Shown here one piece after another: positions 41,404-51,970 of a DNA stretch of 55,508 nt (position 1 is the stretch's first letter; each line of letters begins with the position of its first letter). This stretch comes from Chytriomyces cf. hyalinus JEL632 (lineage: Eukaryota > Chytridiomycota > Chytridiomycetes > Chytridiales > Chytriomycetaceae): contig JAIWWG010000147.1 in the NCBI GenBank assembly GCA_025435555.1, forward strand, positions 1 to 55,508, written 5' to 3'. A program made the position numbers and the translations under genes. The notes beneath the pieces were generated by a model. The model ran no database searches. It was not told the origin of the DNA and saw only the letters and a program-made list of their open reading frames with translations.

Positions 41404-42293
41404 CCCACACCAAACTTCCACTTGACTTCGGCGAGCCTCTCAGCTCGCTATTCAGGCTCAAGTCTGTCGCGCTGCTTCGCCTTTGCGACGTTTTTCCTCC
41501 TGCCTTCACTTTCTCCCACGCTGTTTGAACTCATCTTTTTTTGGCACAACCAACCCAGCTATCCAACGTGCCTGAAAATTTGCCAACAGCAGTGCCCGGA
41601 ACCAAAAGACGCTGCGAAGAAGACACAGCTGAAGATACAGCCTCGAACAAACGAACCAGACAAAGCATTGTAGAAGAAGCTGCTGTTGGGAGCGAGCCAG
41701 GCACAGTGCTGAGTGGTAATTGAAATCTTCAGCAACTCTGCTGTTTTCCCATTTTTGTTTTTATATTCCCATGCGCCTCGTTTTAACGTTAAGAGCACTT
41801 GCTCTACCACCTTTTTTTATTTTGTTTCAAAGCGGTTTGGAGACGGATACCACTGTTTCGGAAATTTTACCAGATGAAATTTCTGTCGGTGGAGATGAAA
41901 CCGCGGCCGATGTGACGGAGATGGAACTTAACCGGTTGCCAGTCTTCAAGCGCCTAGTCTACAGGCCATCGCCACTCTCGATGAGTGTGTCCATCGACGA
42001 GACACTGATAACTAGAAGCACAGCGGCGCTCGGTGCGAACGTCCGTCAAAACGGTTTCTACCCCACATTTTCACCTTCTCAATCAATCTCACTCATTGGT
42101 AACACGTCACAGCGCCAAGTTTGGACAAGCGCCACAAGACCCGCAAATACGGGTTTGGAAGTCCGAGCACTCCCGGGAGCTGGGAAGAGAGAGGCGGCGA
42201 GGATTCTGGAGTTGGAAATGGAGGCGGATTTGGCCAGATTTGCTGCGGAGTTGGAGGAGAGTGTCTTTTCAGAGATGGACATGGACTAGATAG
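41404..42293 (+). pseudogene. tandem unknown family, copy D: 3' half of a split gene
   Basis: Homology to the family resumes near 41404 within intron 1, exactly where copy C stops. Exon 2 (41559-41715) encodes G-T-K-R-R-C-E-E-D-T. Exon 3 carries Y-R-P-S-P-L-S-M-S-V-S-I-D-E-T-L. No exon 1 exists. Exon 3 is out of frame with exon 2 at its acceptor (short deletion compared with E). The last exon has a one-base loss near 42150 and a 10-bp loss near 42181, so the gene is dead. Its 3' flank is nearly identical to that of copy A, as expected if C plus D was a duplicate of A. Confidence 0.75.
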
Positions 42294-42570
42294 AGGAGGA
42301 CAGTGAGGACAGTTGACGATACATTGATTTTTTGGACTTTTCTTTCCGTATTTTCCCATTCCTTTCTTTCGAGCCATTTATACGCATTTCTGAAACCACT
42401 CACAGAGTAAATAAAATACATGCGCTGAATTGATCAACGATAATTGAAAGTCTGTTAGTCTTAACAGCCCTTCTACCGATACGGTACTTTGAAGTATATG
42501 GGCCCTCTCGCTCATGAAAGTTCTCGACGGAAATCCGGACCGTCGAAAAATCTACGCGCAGTCAGAAGAA
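42157..42570 (+). repeat. duplicated segment, copy 2 (D 3' end to E start)
   Basis: Nearly identical to 33840-34243. Differences are a few substitutions and short indels, including an extra TATATG-like insert before the second gene. Confidence 0.85.
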
Positions 42571-43769
42571 ATGCGATTCAGCCACGGAACAAACAGTATC
42601 TCATACGCTGCCCCTCGCCGATCTGAAAGACTCAGACAGCGGCGACTCGCAAAGGTAAGATCGGCTGCGAAACCTCCTCGTCTTATTCTGGTGCGGGGCT
42701 ACTGGAATATGTGGGTATTGTCTGGGGCTGTTTGACGCGGGCGGCTTGTCGGCTGTTTGGAGCGCTGCAGATATCACAGCATAGCAGTGTCAGTGATAGT
42801 ACGCTCGATACCTGCTCAAAGATGTATAGTCGGGAAACGCGCGATTTGTTGCTGGATGTCCCCATTTTCGACTCACCTCCCACCAAACCTCGTGCACCAC
42901 CTCAGCTCGTTACTCAGACTCACATCTGTCGCGCAGCTTTGCTGTTTGAGACGCGTTTCCTCCTGCCTTTACTTTCTCCCTTTTTCCGCACTATTTCTGA
43001 CTGATCGTTTGACACAGGAAACACAAATACCCAACACGTCGGAGTCGACGACAGCAGTGACGGGATCCAAAAGGCGCTGCGAAGAAGATCCAGTCGTCGC
43101 CAAAATCTCGCTTAGAAGAATCAAACTCATCTTTAAAGCGGAGGAGCCTGTAGTGAACGACGGCACCGTGTTGGAAGGTAAAAACTTTGGTCACTTAGAC
43201 CCCACAATGTAACTGCGCATTTTTTTTTTCTTGCGCCTCGTTAACTCTTGTTTTTACACTTTTTGTTTCAGCAGAAAATACCAGCGATTTGGAGAGGTCA
43301 GTGGACATGGCTCAATGGGAAATTTTGCCACAACAAATTTCTGTCGCTGTGGATGAAACGGCCGCCGATCTGATGGACGTGGACCTTAACCCGCTGCCAA
43401 TATTCCGCCGTCTAGAATATAGGCCTTCGCGGCTCTCCATGAGTGTGTTCATGGATGAAGCACAAGAAACCCAACACACAGCGGTGCTCAGCACAAACGC
43501 CTGCCGCGCAGGTTTCTACCTCAGCATTTTCCATTTTTCAATCAATTCACTTATCTTTGAAATACGTCACAGAGCCAAGTCTTGACAAGAGACATTTGAC
43601 GCGTAAGTGTGGAATCTGGAAGTCTGAGCATCTGCGGCAGCTGAGGCGATATGGACAGCGAGAGGCGGAGAGGATCCTGGACATGCGAATAGAGACGGAA
43701 CGGGATACAGCGGAGGCAGAGGAGGCGGCGTTAAAGGACACTTTATTTGCGGATATGGACGAGGATTAG
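42571..43769 (+). CDS. tandem unknown family, copy E (intact, 225 aa)
   Basis: Exons 42571-42654, 43018-43177, about 43275-43511 and 43573-43769 join in frame to 225 residues with the same phases (0, 1, 1) as copy B. It encodes A-A-P-R-R-S-E-R-L-R-Q-R-R, then T-G-S-K-R-R-C-E-E-D, Y-R-P-S-R-L-S-M-S-V-F-M-D-E, and L-D-K-R-H-L-T-R-K-C. A charged helix L-R-R-Y-G-Q-R-E-A-E-R-I-L-D and an acidic C terminus A-D-M-D-E-D end the protein. Exon 3 may begin three bases earlier without a frame change. Its 5' flank is shared with copy B, so E is the duplicate of B. Function unknown. Confidence 0.72.
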
Positions 43770-43970
43770 ACGAACAGACACTTTTTTCTGCTTTTTTTGG
43801 AACAACTTTACTTCTTTATTGAGTACCAATAATACAGGCGCTCATTACTGAGCTATCATTCAAGAACATCAACGACACTTGCACGAAGAATACGCGTTTT
43901 TATTGTTTTACTCATATGGTTGCAAAACACAACAAAATAAACAAGGTTTAGGAAAGTTCCAGAATATAAA

Positions 43971-45952
43971 TTAAAGAGCCACTGGCATCTCGGTACCCTT
44001 TGGCAGCCTGTCCTTCTTGACAAAGAACGAACTAACACATGCTGCCAGAGCAGCACCCATCGGCAGCCAAAACAGTACCGACAACGTCTGCAAGTACCCG
44101 TGAATTAAGGCCTGCTGCAGCACACTGCCACTCTCGATAATAGCAGGGTTATGCAGACTAGATGGGTCCAAGAAAACAATCTGCGGAGGCACTCCGTCTG
44201 GGAGCGTCAACGTAGCGTTATACGAGATCAAACTAGCGGCAATATTCGAAGCGAGGTTGTTGTTGAAAATTGCCGACGAGATTGCGACTCCAATCACGGC
44301 ACCAATAGTTTGGGTAAAGTTGTTTGTAGAGGTGGAAGCGGCAAGAAGTTCTGGCTTGACACAAATTTGTGCAGAGACAATGCAGATTTGGAAGAGACAT
44401 CCAATACCGGCACCGCCAATAAGGAGGTAGATAATCTGCTGCCATGCTGGTGCGTCTTCTTTCATGGTAGTGAGCAGTCCAGAGGCAATGGCGATCAGGG
44501 CTCCACCAATGGGCATGAATGGGTAGAACCATCCTGTGCCTGAGGCAACACCTCCAGCAACAATGGAAAATACGACCATTCCCATGAGCAGTGGGATTGT
44601 GTGGACACCGGCTTGAGTAGCAGTGGCTGTTATCGAAAAGAAAAGTCAGAAACTGAGGTGATTGCCACAAAATGGAATCAAAAAAACTCACATCCAAGCA
44701 CGATTTGGAACCAGATGGGAGAGTAAAAGATTAACACAAAGTAGCAAGCTCCACAGAAGAAGGCGGTAATGTACGTTGCGACGGCATACGTGTTTCTAAA
44801 GAGTTCGAACGACAGCACAGGGTAGGTGGCAACCCATCCCTCAATGTAGATAAAGATGGCTGCAAGAACTGCGCCAACAATGAGAAGCGAAATGCAGGTG
44901 GCCGAGTTCCAGGCAAACTGCGAGCCTCCTCCCTGAATGGCAATGAGCAAGCACACCACGGATGAGACGAGGAAGAAGGTTCCGATCCAGTCAATGCGCT
45001 TGAGTTTGTCCATCAGCGACAGTTCAGATTTGACACCCGGCTTGAGGAAAGCAATGACGGCAGCGACAGCAACGCATCCGATCGGCAAGTTGATGTAAAA
45101 GACCCATCTCCAAGAAATGTGGTCGACAAAGACTCCACCGACTAGGGGTCCACAGATGGATGCAACACCAAACACGGCTCCGATAAGTCCAAGGTACTTT
45201 CCACGATCCCGCGAAGTTGTGCAATCTGCGATAATGATCATGGCAACTCCAAAGATTCCACTACCACCGACACCTTGGATGGCACGAGCAGCAATCAGCA
45301 GGTTCCTGTTGTCGAAAGGTCAGCTTTTCTGTCGAGCTCCATCGGTTCAAGAAATCTTACATTGAGTTGGCAGCACCACACATGAGCGAACCAATCTGGA
45401 AGATTCCAATGGCGAGTAGGAAAGTAGGTTTGCGTCCAAAGACATCAGCGAGTTGTCCTATCGAGAAAGCAAGAGTTAACTGACAACGCCGGGCATCTTC
45501 GGACCTTTGCTCGACTCACCATACATAGGGATGAAGGACGTGGCCGTCAGGAAGAATGCGGTTCCGATCCAGTTGATCTTGTCCAAACTGTTGAACTCGG
45601 AAGCGACAGCTTGAAGCGCTACTGCAACGATGGTCTGATCATTTTTCGTTTTTAGTTTTTTTTGGGCATTAGTCATGTTTGGCTTGGCATCAAAACAACG
45701 GGCACAAACCTGGTCCAAACTGGCGAGGAACACACTGAATGCGAGTCCGACAAAGACCAGCACAAACTCGACTGTGGTAAGGATGACAGCTGGCTTCTCC
45801 TCGCCCGTCTTCTCGTCTTGAATCATAAAGTTGCTGGATTCGGAGTCGGTGGGAAGGACTGCAAGTGTGGCATCTGCAGTGAGGAACTGCTGCGATTCGA
45901 GGTCCTTGTGAGCAGTAGCTGCATGGGCACCGGGTACTGCTGAGTCTGTCAT
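43971..45952 (-). CDS. major facilitator drug:H+ antiporter (DHA2, 14 TM), 574 aa
   Basis: Five exons (45952-45710, 45634-45520, 45457-45361, 45305-44692, 44626-43971) sum to 575 codons. After a cytosolic N terminus, TM1 is followed by the S-L-D-Q-T-I-V-A motif typical of DHA2 proteins. Loop 2-3 has the MFS signature Q-L-A-D-V-F-G-R-K-P. TM4 has A-R-A-I-Q-G-V-G-G-S-G-I, and TM5 has the antiporter motif C region G-A-V-F-G-V-A-S-I-C-G-P-L-V-G-G. About 14 membrane segments can be counted. The family exports drugs, amines or siderophores at the plasma or vacuolar membrane using the proton gradient; the substrate is not inferable. A TATAAA on the minus strand lies about 50 bp upstream (46003-46008). 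Confidence 0.92.
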
Positions 45953-46002
45953 TTTTTGAGGATGGTTTATTGATGCGACAGACAGGGTTGACGGCCGTTC
46001 TT

Positions 46003-46008
46003 TTTATA
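46003..46008 (-). promoter_or_regulatory. probable TATA box of the DHA2 transporter gene
   Basis: TATAAA on the minus strand, about 50 bp upstream of the start codon at 45952. Confidence 0.4.
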
Positions 46009-46349
46009 TTCTTGGGAAAATGCCCATTTCCATTTTGCAGTTGCGTCAATCGAAAAATGATTCGAAAGCATTTGTGGACGAGTGACAAAACACGTTGGCG
46101 CTTATTTGATTCATTTCAAATCATTTGTTTACCACTTGGGCACAAATCCCTCAAATGCTATCAGTGTCTTCTTGTGCCCAGGGAATAGCTTTTCAGGCTA
46201 TTTCCTTGATTCGATATTCCAAGTGCCATGTTTGAATGTTTCTCGCAACATGATCATCTCCGAAAGTCCACCGACTTGCAACGCCAGCGGCGAATTTATT
46301 GGAATGGATGACACGCAGCTGAATCCAATCGTTCCTCCAGACTCCGACC

Positions 46350-47420
46350 GTGTCACTGGAACAACCGCCCAGTCTCCAATCGAATGTCGCACCCAATCAG
46401 CGCGAAACATCATTTCCAACTGAAAGTGGGACCCTCATACTTCGTAGGAACCGATCCTCTGCCGCAATACCTGATTTCACGTCCGATCTCATCGCGTCGG
46501 AAGCGCTGGAACTCAACCAGAACTTGTTCGTTGGCGGGGTTCGAGATTCAATCCCCTCGCTTGTAAACCTCACGTCTCTGACGATGCAGCGCAACGAGCT
46601 TTGTGGTCGGTTGCCGTCGGAAATTGGACTTTTAACTTCTCTCGTGTTTCTGAACCTCAGCCACAATCATTTCTCTGGAGAAATTCCCGACACTATTAGA
46701 AACCTTCGCAAGATACATATGTTAGATCTCAGTCATAATCAATTCTCTGGCGAGATTCCACCTGAAATTTTCATGCTTTCAAACGTCCACGAGGTTCATT
46801 TAAACAACAACAGCCTTGTCGGTCAACTGCATCCAAATATTGAAGCTTTGACCAAGTTGTACACGTTGAACCTCAGCCACAATCAATTGACTGGGCCCGT
46901 GCCGGAATATATTTTGCGGGGGTCCTTTTGGTCGCTAAAACTGAGTCACAATCAACTGTCGGGTCCGCTGCCGAAATTTGGAGAATGGAGGTACATTCGA
47001 ACCTTGGACTTGGACCACAATCGATTCTCTGGTCACTTGCCGAGGAAGACGGAAGTCCCATGGCTTCTGAAGAATGTGGATTTCAGCCACAATCAGTTGT
47101 CAGGCCCTATTTCTGAATTCATATCATCTTGTAGATTCAGCCAAGGCTTGAATCTAAGCAACAATCGCTTCAACGGAACTCCTCCCTGTGGGTTGCTCCA
47201 AAACCTGCTGGAAATCGAGACGCTCGATTTGAGCAACAATCAATTGAGCGGGTCGATTCCCAAGGGTTTTGCTGGTAGTGGCAAGTTGGAGCTGCTGGAT
47301 CTGAGAGGAAACCAGTTTAAAGGGGATCTACCGGTGTTGAGCGTGATTCCGCGGAGGCCTGACTTAGCTTTGATGTTTTTTTTTGGATTCTTAGTTGTTG
47401 CTGTTGTGGTTACGTTTTAG
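46350..47420 (+). CDS. plant-type leucine-rich repeat protein, 5' end unresolved
   Basis: The frame carries about ten repeats of the plant-specific LRR consensus L-x-L-S-x-N-x-x-S-G-x-I/L-P (for example L-D-L-S-H-N-Q-F-S-G-E-I-P). A C-terminal hydrophobic segment, F-F-F-G-F-L-V-V-A-V-V-V-T-F, suggests a membrane or GPI anchor and an extracellular LRR face. The frame has no ATG before the second repeat. An upstream frame (46250-46349) reads P-P-T-C-N-A-S-G-E-F-I-G-M-D, which resembles the usual segment before the first repeat, but no clean intron joins the two. Either a short upstream exon is missed or the gene has a frameshift near 46350-46440. Confidence 0.72.
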   Translation: MSLEQPPSLQSNVAPNQRETSFPTESGTLILRRNRSSAAIPDFTSDLIASEALELNQNLFVGGVRDSIPSLVNLTSLTMQRNELCGRLPSEIGLLTSLVFLNLSHNHFSGEIPDTIRNLRKIHMLDLSHNQFSGEIPPEIFMLSNVHEVHLNNNSLVGQLHPNIEALTKLYTLNLSHNQLTGPVPEYILRGSFWSLKLSHNQLSGPLPKFGEWRYIRTLDLDHNRFSGHLPRKTEVPWLLKNVDFSHNQLSGPISEFISSCRFSQGLNLSNNRFNGTPPCGLLQNLLEIETLDLSNNQLSGSIPKGFAGSGKLELLDLRGNQFKGDLPVLSVIPRRPDLALMFFFGFLVVAVVVTF

Positions 47421-47705
47421 TTGATAAGGTTCATTTGTTGGGAGAAGAAAAGCGACTCCCGGCCATTGTATGGTACTGGTAAACGTACTGAGAAATGTGA
47501 ATAAAGAGCTTTCTGAAATTGGGATCAAGTTATGTTGAGTCGCTAGCGCTGATTTAAACTTCATTGAAGGTGGTTTGGCGAGATTTTGAAATGGCTGTTC
47601 CGTCTTATGGGAGGTACAACGTTGTTTCGAAGCCTTTTACATCCGAGGCGCTCGGGCACACATACCTCAAATCAAAACAAAATCCTTTTTTGTTTACTTC
47701 AAATT

Positions 47706-48915
47706 TCATATCCCTGCTTTCATCCGTTTCTTCTCAGCCTCTTCCCTGCGATGCACCGTCTGCCTCACACTACGAGGCAGAACGTCGTAGCACTTTTTAC
47801 ACATCGGCTTCGCATCCCATGATACGAATTTGCTGTTGACAAGTGACCCGAAACACGTGTGGCAGATGAAATGGTCCTCGCACCATTTGCGACCCATGGC
47901 AGTCACAACTGTTTTTTGTATATCTCATCAACTGTGGTTAATGGGTTGGGAATGGGAATTTGTTGTTACCGCGTCCTGTCGAAACATCATCGCAATGCCC
48001 GCAGATGGATCCCATCCATTGGTTGTAGTGCCCTTCACAATACGGATCCCCTTTGATTTCCCAGAATGCAGATGTTGGAAACGGCGTCTCACATTTAGTG
48101 CAGACAACGCACTGAAACGTCTTGTTGAGTCGACGCCAGAAGAAGGAAATACGGAACCCGTCAATGTACCTCCAGATGATAAATGCCACCGAGAGCCACC
48201 ATGTTGCGCTCTGTTCGAACTGTTTTCGCGCATTTTTTGCATGTTCCTTTTCCCCCGCTTTCGGCGTGTGCGGGACAGACAAGCCGACCGTCCAGTTCCT
48301 TGCACTTTGCATCCAACGCGCAACCTGGTTACCAAGTTATAAGACACTATATACTTATCGCACGCGTAGCTCTCACCACAAACAAAGCAATCAAAGTGAC
48401 TGGCATGTACTGTTTGGTTCTTGAAGACTGTCATTTCATTCGCAGGATAGGTCTGTTACATTTCGCACACTCGGGTTTCGCAGAATCCTTTGCGGCCAAG
48501 CCCTTCATTTTTGCGTTGCACGCGATGCAGAACGCGTGAGAGTTCCGAGCAACAAATGACGCTGTCGCAAGCTGGACCCCGCAGGAGGCGCACGTAAAGT
48601 GTGATTCGTGCCAAGTCTTTCCAAGCCCGGAGATGACTTTTCCTTGACATGAAATTGGAAGTGAGTGCGAAGTTAAGAGAGAGCGAAATATCGAAAGGGG
48701 TTACCGTGGATCACTTCTCCGCAAGAGCCATGAGCGCATCGCTGTCCATGCAACAGAAAGTAGTCTTCTCGACACAGGAACGCACCCTTCACTTCATAAA
48801 ACTCTTTCCCAAGTGGCTCCAGGCAGCAAACACAGCACGCGCATTCGTAGTGCACTGTGGCCGTGCTGTCACCGGCTGGGTCGAGTGGTTCCTTGCATAC
48901 TTGACAATTTTGCAT
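47706..48915 (-). CDS. PINCH/LIMS homologue, five LIM domains, with an apparent one-base deletion
   Basis: Exons 48915-48705, 48642-48377, 48324-48170, 48120-47970 and 47908-47706 encode five consecutive LIM domains. The C-terminal M-C-K-K-C-Y-D-V-L-P and basic tail match PINCH, as does the pattern K-W-C in place of W-H in LIM5. In the family it is an adaptor that binds integrin-linked kinase (LIM1) and anchors integrin adhesions to actin. All zinc Cys/His positions seem present. Exon 2 is one base short. After C-N-R-P-I-L-R-M-K a TGA appears, while M-T-V-F-K-N-Q continues in the next frame. One extra A in the AAA run near 48437 would give 987 nt, 328 residues, against 325 in human PINCH1. 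Confidence 0.87.
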
Positions 48916-49082
48916 TTTGCTTTGTTTCGGGAAAGGGAAACTGTGCCTGTTTTGCAAGAGCACGCTGACTCTGCCACAGCAAAATCAAGAATCCACGGTT
49001 TGGGAAGAACAAACGGACGCTTCAGCATTTTCGTCCGAAGTCGATAATTTGAGCATGATAAATAAAATAAATTGGCGTAAAA
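48916..49082. promoter_or_regulatory. 167-bp divergent promoter between PINCH-like and SSX2IP-like genes
   Basis: Start codons of two divergent cytoskeleton-related genes lie 167 bp apart with no exon between them, so they probably share regulatory sequence. No clear TATA box is visible. Confidence 0.5.
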
Positions 49083-51393
49083 ATGGACACGGCAGAACAA
49101 AAGAGCCTCGTGCATGCAATGCTGGTTGGCGCAGGATTCGGAGAAGTCGAATTAGCAGGCGCCCACGAAGGACTTGTTCGAGCCGTGTTTTCGCTGCTGT
49201 CACAGACGAGGGTACTTCTTTGTTATATGTATACTCCATGGGTTTATTGACACATGAAAAACAGACGGACGCAGCACATCGATCCGAATTGATGAATCGA
49301 ATACGCGACCTGGATTTCGATGCAGAGAATGCGCTTTCGGCAATGGTTTGTTTCCGCAAAGAGGACTCATGGCTTGACACTCACCACCAATCCTCATCGC
49401 AAAACTCAGAATCGGTGTAAACAGCAACTGGAAGCAAGCGATCGAGCCAATAAGGCGCTCAGTTCGAAATTAGAGTAACTGGCGCTTTTTTTTTTTGTTC
49501 CAAAAGCAACTGTGTCCTTCACGAATCGTCGAAAAAGACTTGCAGAAGCTTCCATCAAAGACCTCACTGAAAAATATACAATTGCAAAAGACGAAGCTGC
49601 AAAATCGACATTAAATCTAAGCTCCGCAATGGCCCAATTCAAGGTAACATCCAGCCTTCCGTTTCCCTTGTCCCATCGCTCACACAAACACTTCTTTGCC
49701 AGCACAAATCCAAGAAAAAAGAAGCAGAATTCTCTGCCCTGCAAGACCGCCTCCAAAAACTCACCACCGAACAACTACACGCCGCCAAAATCGGAATGCG
49801 CATCGTGAACCCATCCATGAAAAAAATGAGCAGCTTCAACCATTCAACCGCTGCACCCGCAACCGCCGCTGCGAAAGCTGAGAAGCATGAAAAGGATTTG
49901 CACGCCGTTGTGATTCGAGCTTTTGAAGAACGCGAGAAGGAACTGTTGGTGGAGTTGGAGGATGTCAAGAACACTGTATATCGCGTATTCCAGAGGATGA
50001 AGGCGGCGGTTTTGAAAGTGAAGGATGCTGATGGGCTTTCGACGCGTACTGTGTTTTCGAGTGTGCGTGTTTTGCAGTGTATTTTTGTTTTTTCGATAGT
50101 TTGTTGTCTCACCTGTTTTTTTTTTTTTGATTGTTTCGAAAAACAGGACTCGCATGAAGAAGCTCGATTCCATCTCCCATATAACCTCGTTAAAAGTCAA
50201 ATTAATGCGCATTTCGAAAGTCTCGTTTCGGAGATGGAAATTGCAGCATCAAAATACGAACAACTCTCAAAATCGCAATCATCGCATGAACCTGTTACAA
50301 TCAATACAATCGATTCCTTCGAACTGACAAAAATGCAAAATACTGTTGGTGGGAAGCTTTCTGAAGCAACTTTGCAATTTCTCATGTCTTCGCCGTTTTC
50401 GCATAGATGAGTACAAAGGCATCATTGAAAAGCAGCAGCATCTACTGGACATGGCTCTCGACACGAATCCGGAATATGTTTCGAATCACTCGGGACTTCC
50501 AGATGACAGCCAAATGTGAGTTATTCGAAATCTACAATCAAAACACTCACCTAAACACACATCAGACTTTCGGACCTTGAAGATCAGAAAGAAATGCTTC
50601 AGCGACGCGGTGAACAATTGGATGAAGAGCGGCGCAAATTCACGGAAGCAGCGATTCGGCTGGGTCGAGAGCGAGTTGCATTCGAGGTATGGAAATGTCT
50701 CTCGTTTCAAACGCTGAATTTTGTTTTAAATTCAATCTAAACAATTTCACAGCAAGAAAAGGAAGCATACGAAGAAGAAATGCGGGCCATTTCCACACAG
50801 CATATTTTATCGCAAATGCCAGACACGCCTCTGTTAGAAATTTTTACAGTTATTTGTTGGTTTCCGCTCATAAACAAAATTGCATTTTTCTTGGCAGGTG
50901 GATGAAAACGCAACCCAACGATACGAGAAAACTTGCGCACGCAGCACCAAACACTCCAACACCAACAACAAATCCTCCAAGAGCTCGAAACCACTCTGCA
51001 GCACCCGTATCCACAAAAACTCCATTATCACGCATCAAAACACCCGCAGACAGCTTGCGCCAATCGCCAGCAGGTAAAAGCACGCCAGGCGGAGGTATCA
51101 GCCGCAGTTCGAGTTTCCCCGGAGGACTCGCATTTGCAGCGGACGATGAATTTATTGCGGAGAGTAGTACCTTTGCAAGTACACCGGGGGTGCTTAAAAT
51201 GATGATGGAGGAGCGAGAAGTTCCCGGGGACGAGGGTATAGAAGGCGAGGAATTTCCAGCGACGCCATCATCTGCGTCGTTGAAAGTGGGAAATATGCGG
51301 GTTGTGAAAAGTGCTTTGAAGAAAAGTTCACCGGGAACTACTCCAGGCAGTGCTGGATCTTTGGCAAAGCGACGAGTGGATTTTGGACTGTAG
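49083..51393 (+). CDS. SSX2IP/ADIP-like coiled-coil protein
   Basis: At least ten exons. Well supported are 49083-49211, 49265-49345, 49410-49474, 49538-49643, 49715-50062, 50147-50348, 50407-50515, 50566-50686 and 50753 to about 50840. The join to the last exon (to 51393) is unresolved: the C-terminal frame is Ser/Thr/Pro-rich and ends A-K-R-R-V-D-F-G-L. The protein is largely coiled coil. R-R-K-F-T-E-A-A-I-R-L-G-R-E-R-V-A-F-E fits the conserved block I recall from ADIP/SSX2IP/Msd1, and E-Y-K-G-I-I-E-K-Q-Q-H-L-L also fits. Relatives sit at centrosomes/spindle poles (anchoring gamma-tubulin complexes) and at cell junctions. A centriole-bearing zoosporic fungus would be a natural host. Confidence 0.68.
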
Positions 51394-51970
51394 ATTACTT
51401 TTAATAAATCCTTTTTTATTTTACTTGCATAGACATGAGCCAGTGCTTGTTGATGGGTTGGAGTCAGTCGAACATGGAGTCAAGAAGGGGGGTGCTTGTT
51501 GCTTGTCGGTTAAAAATAATTATTCCTGTGTAACACAGGCTTGGCATTTGTTGGTTCAGACAATCAAACGCAGTGTTCTTTTGACAGCATATGCTGAACA
51601 GCGCTGCCAGTGACGCAGCCAAGAAGGGTGGCACGCACCACTTTAGATTCATCATTTAAAGTGGCTCAAATGGGAATGAAAATTTATTCAAACAACGGGG
51701 CATGGGTGGCGCTGGGAATGACATTAGCACGCTCTTTTGTCTGATTGCTGTCTCTGTCCCTATCTGCTACTGCCCAAGAGAGAGGGTGCTTCAATCCAAG
51801 CAGGGGGGTGCTTAATCCAGCTGAGGGTGCTTCAGCATTCCTCGGTTCAAAATGGGGGTGTGTCAATCGGCCAAATTTGGTCCAATTTTTTTGTGCTGCT
51901 CAAAACAAAAAAGGGCGAGCAAGGATCCCATCCCAAAAAAAAACAAAACCAAAAAAACATCCCCAAAACG
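51394..51970 (+). other. intergenic stretch with GGGTGCTT motifs
   Basis: No gene seen over 577 bp. Four copies of GGGTGCTT occur at 51490-51497, 51784-51791, 51806-51813 and 51825-51832. The last three are spaced about 20 bp apart, 140-190 bp before the start of the transporter gene, and look like a clustered regulatory element. Confidence 0.5.
51784..51832 (+). repeat. three GGGTGCTT boxes upstream of the MHS transporter
   Basis: Three GGGTGCTT octamers occur in direct orientation within 49 bp, each followed by a CA/AA-rich stretch; the first two share a TCCA. They lie in the presumed promoter of the gene at 51971. This could be a transcription-factor cluster. Confidence 0.5.

Noticed and set aside
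48408-48440. A 32-nt GT-AG intron at the LIM3 frame break
   Set aside because: Its removal would delete the second zinc-ligand Cys of LIM3. A single missing base explains the length (986 against 987 nt) without losing ligands.
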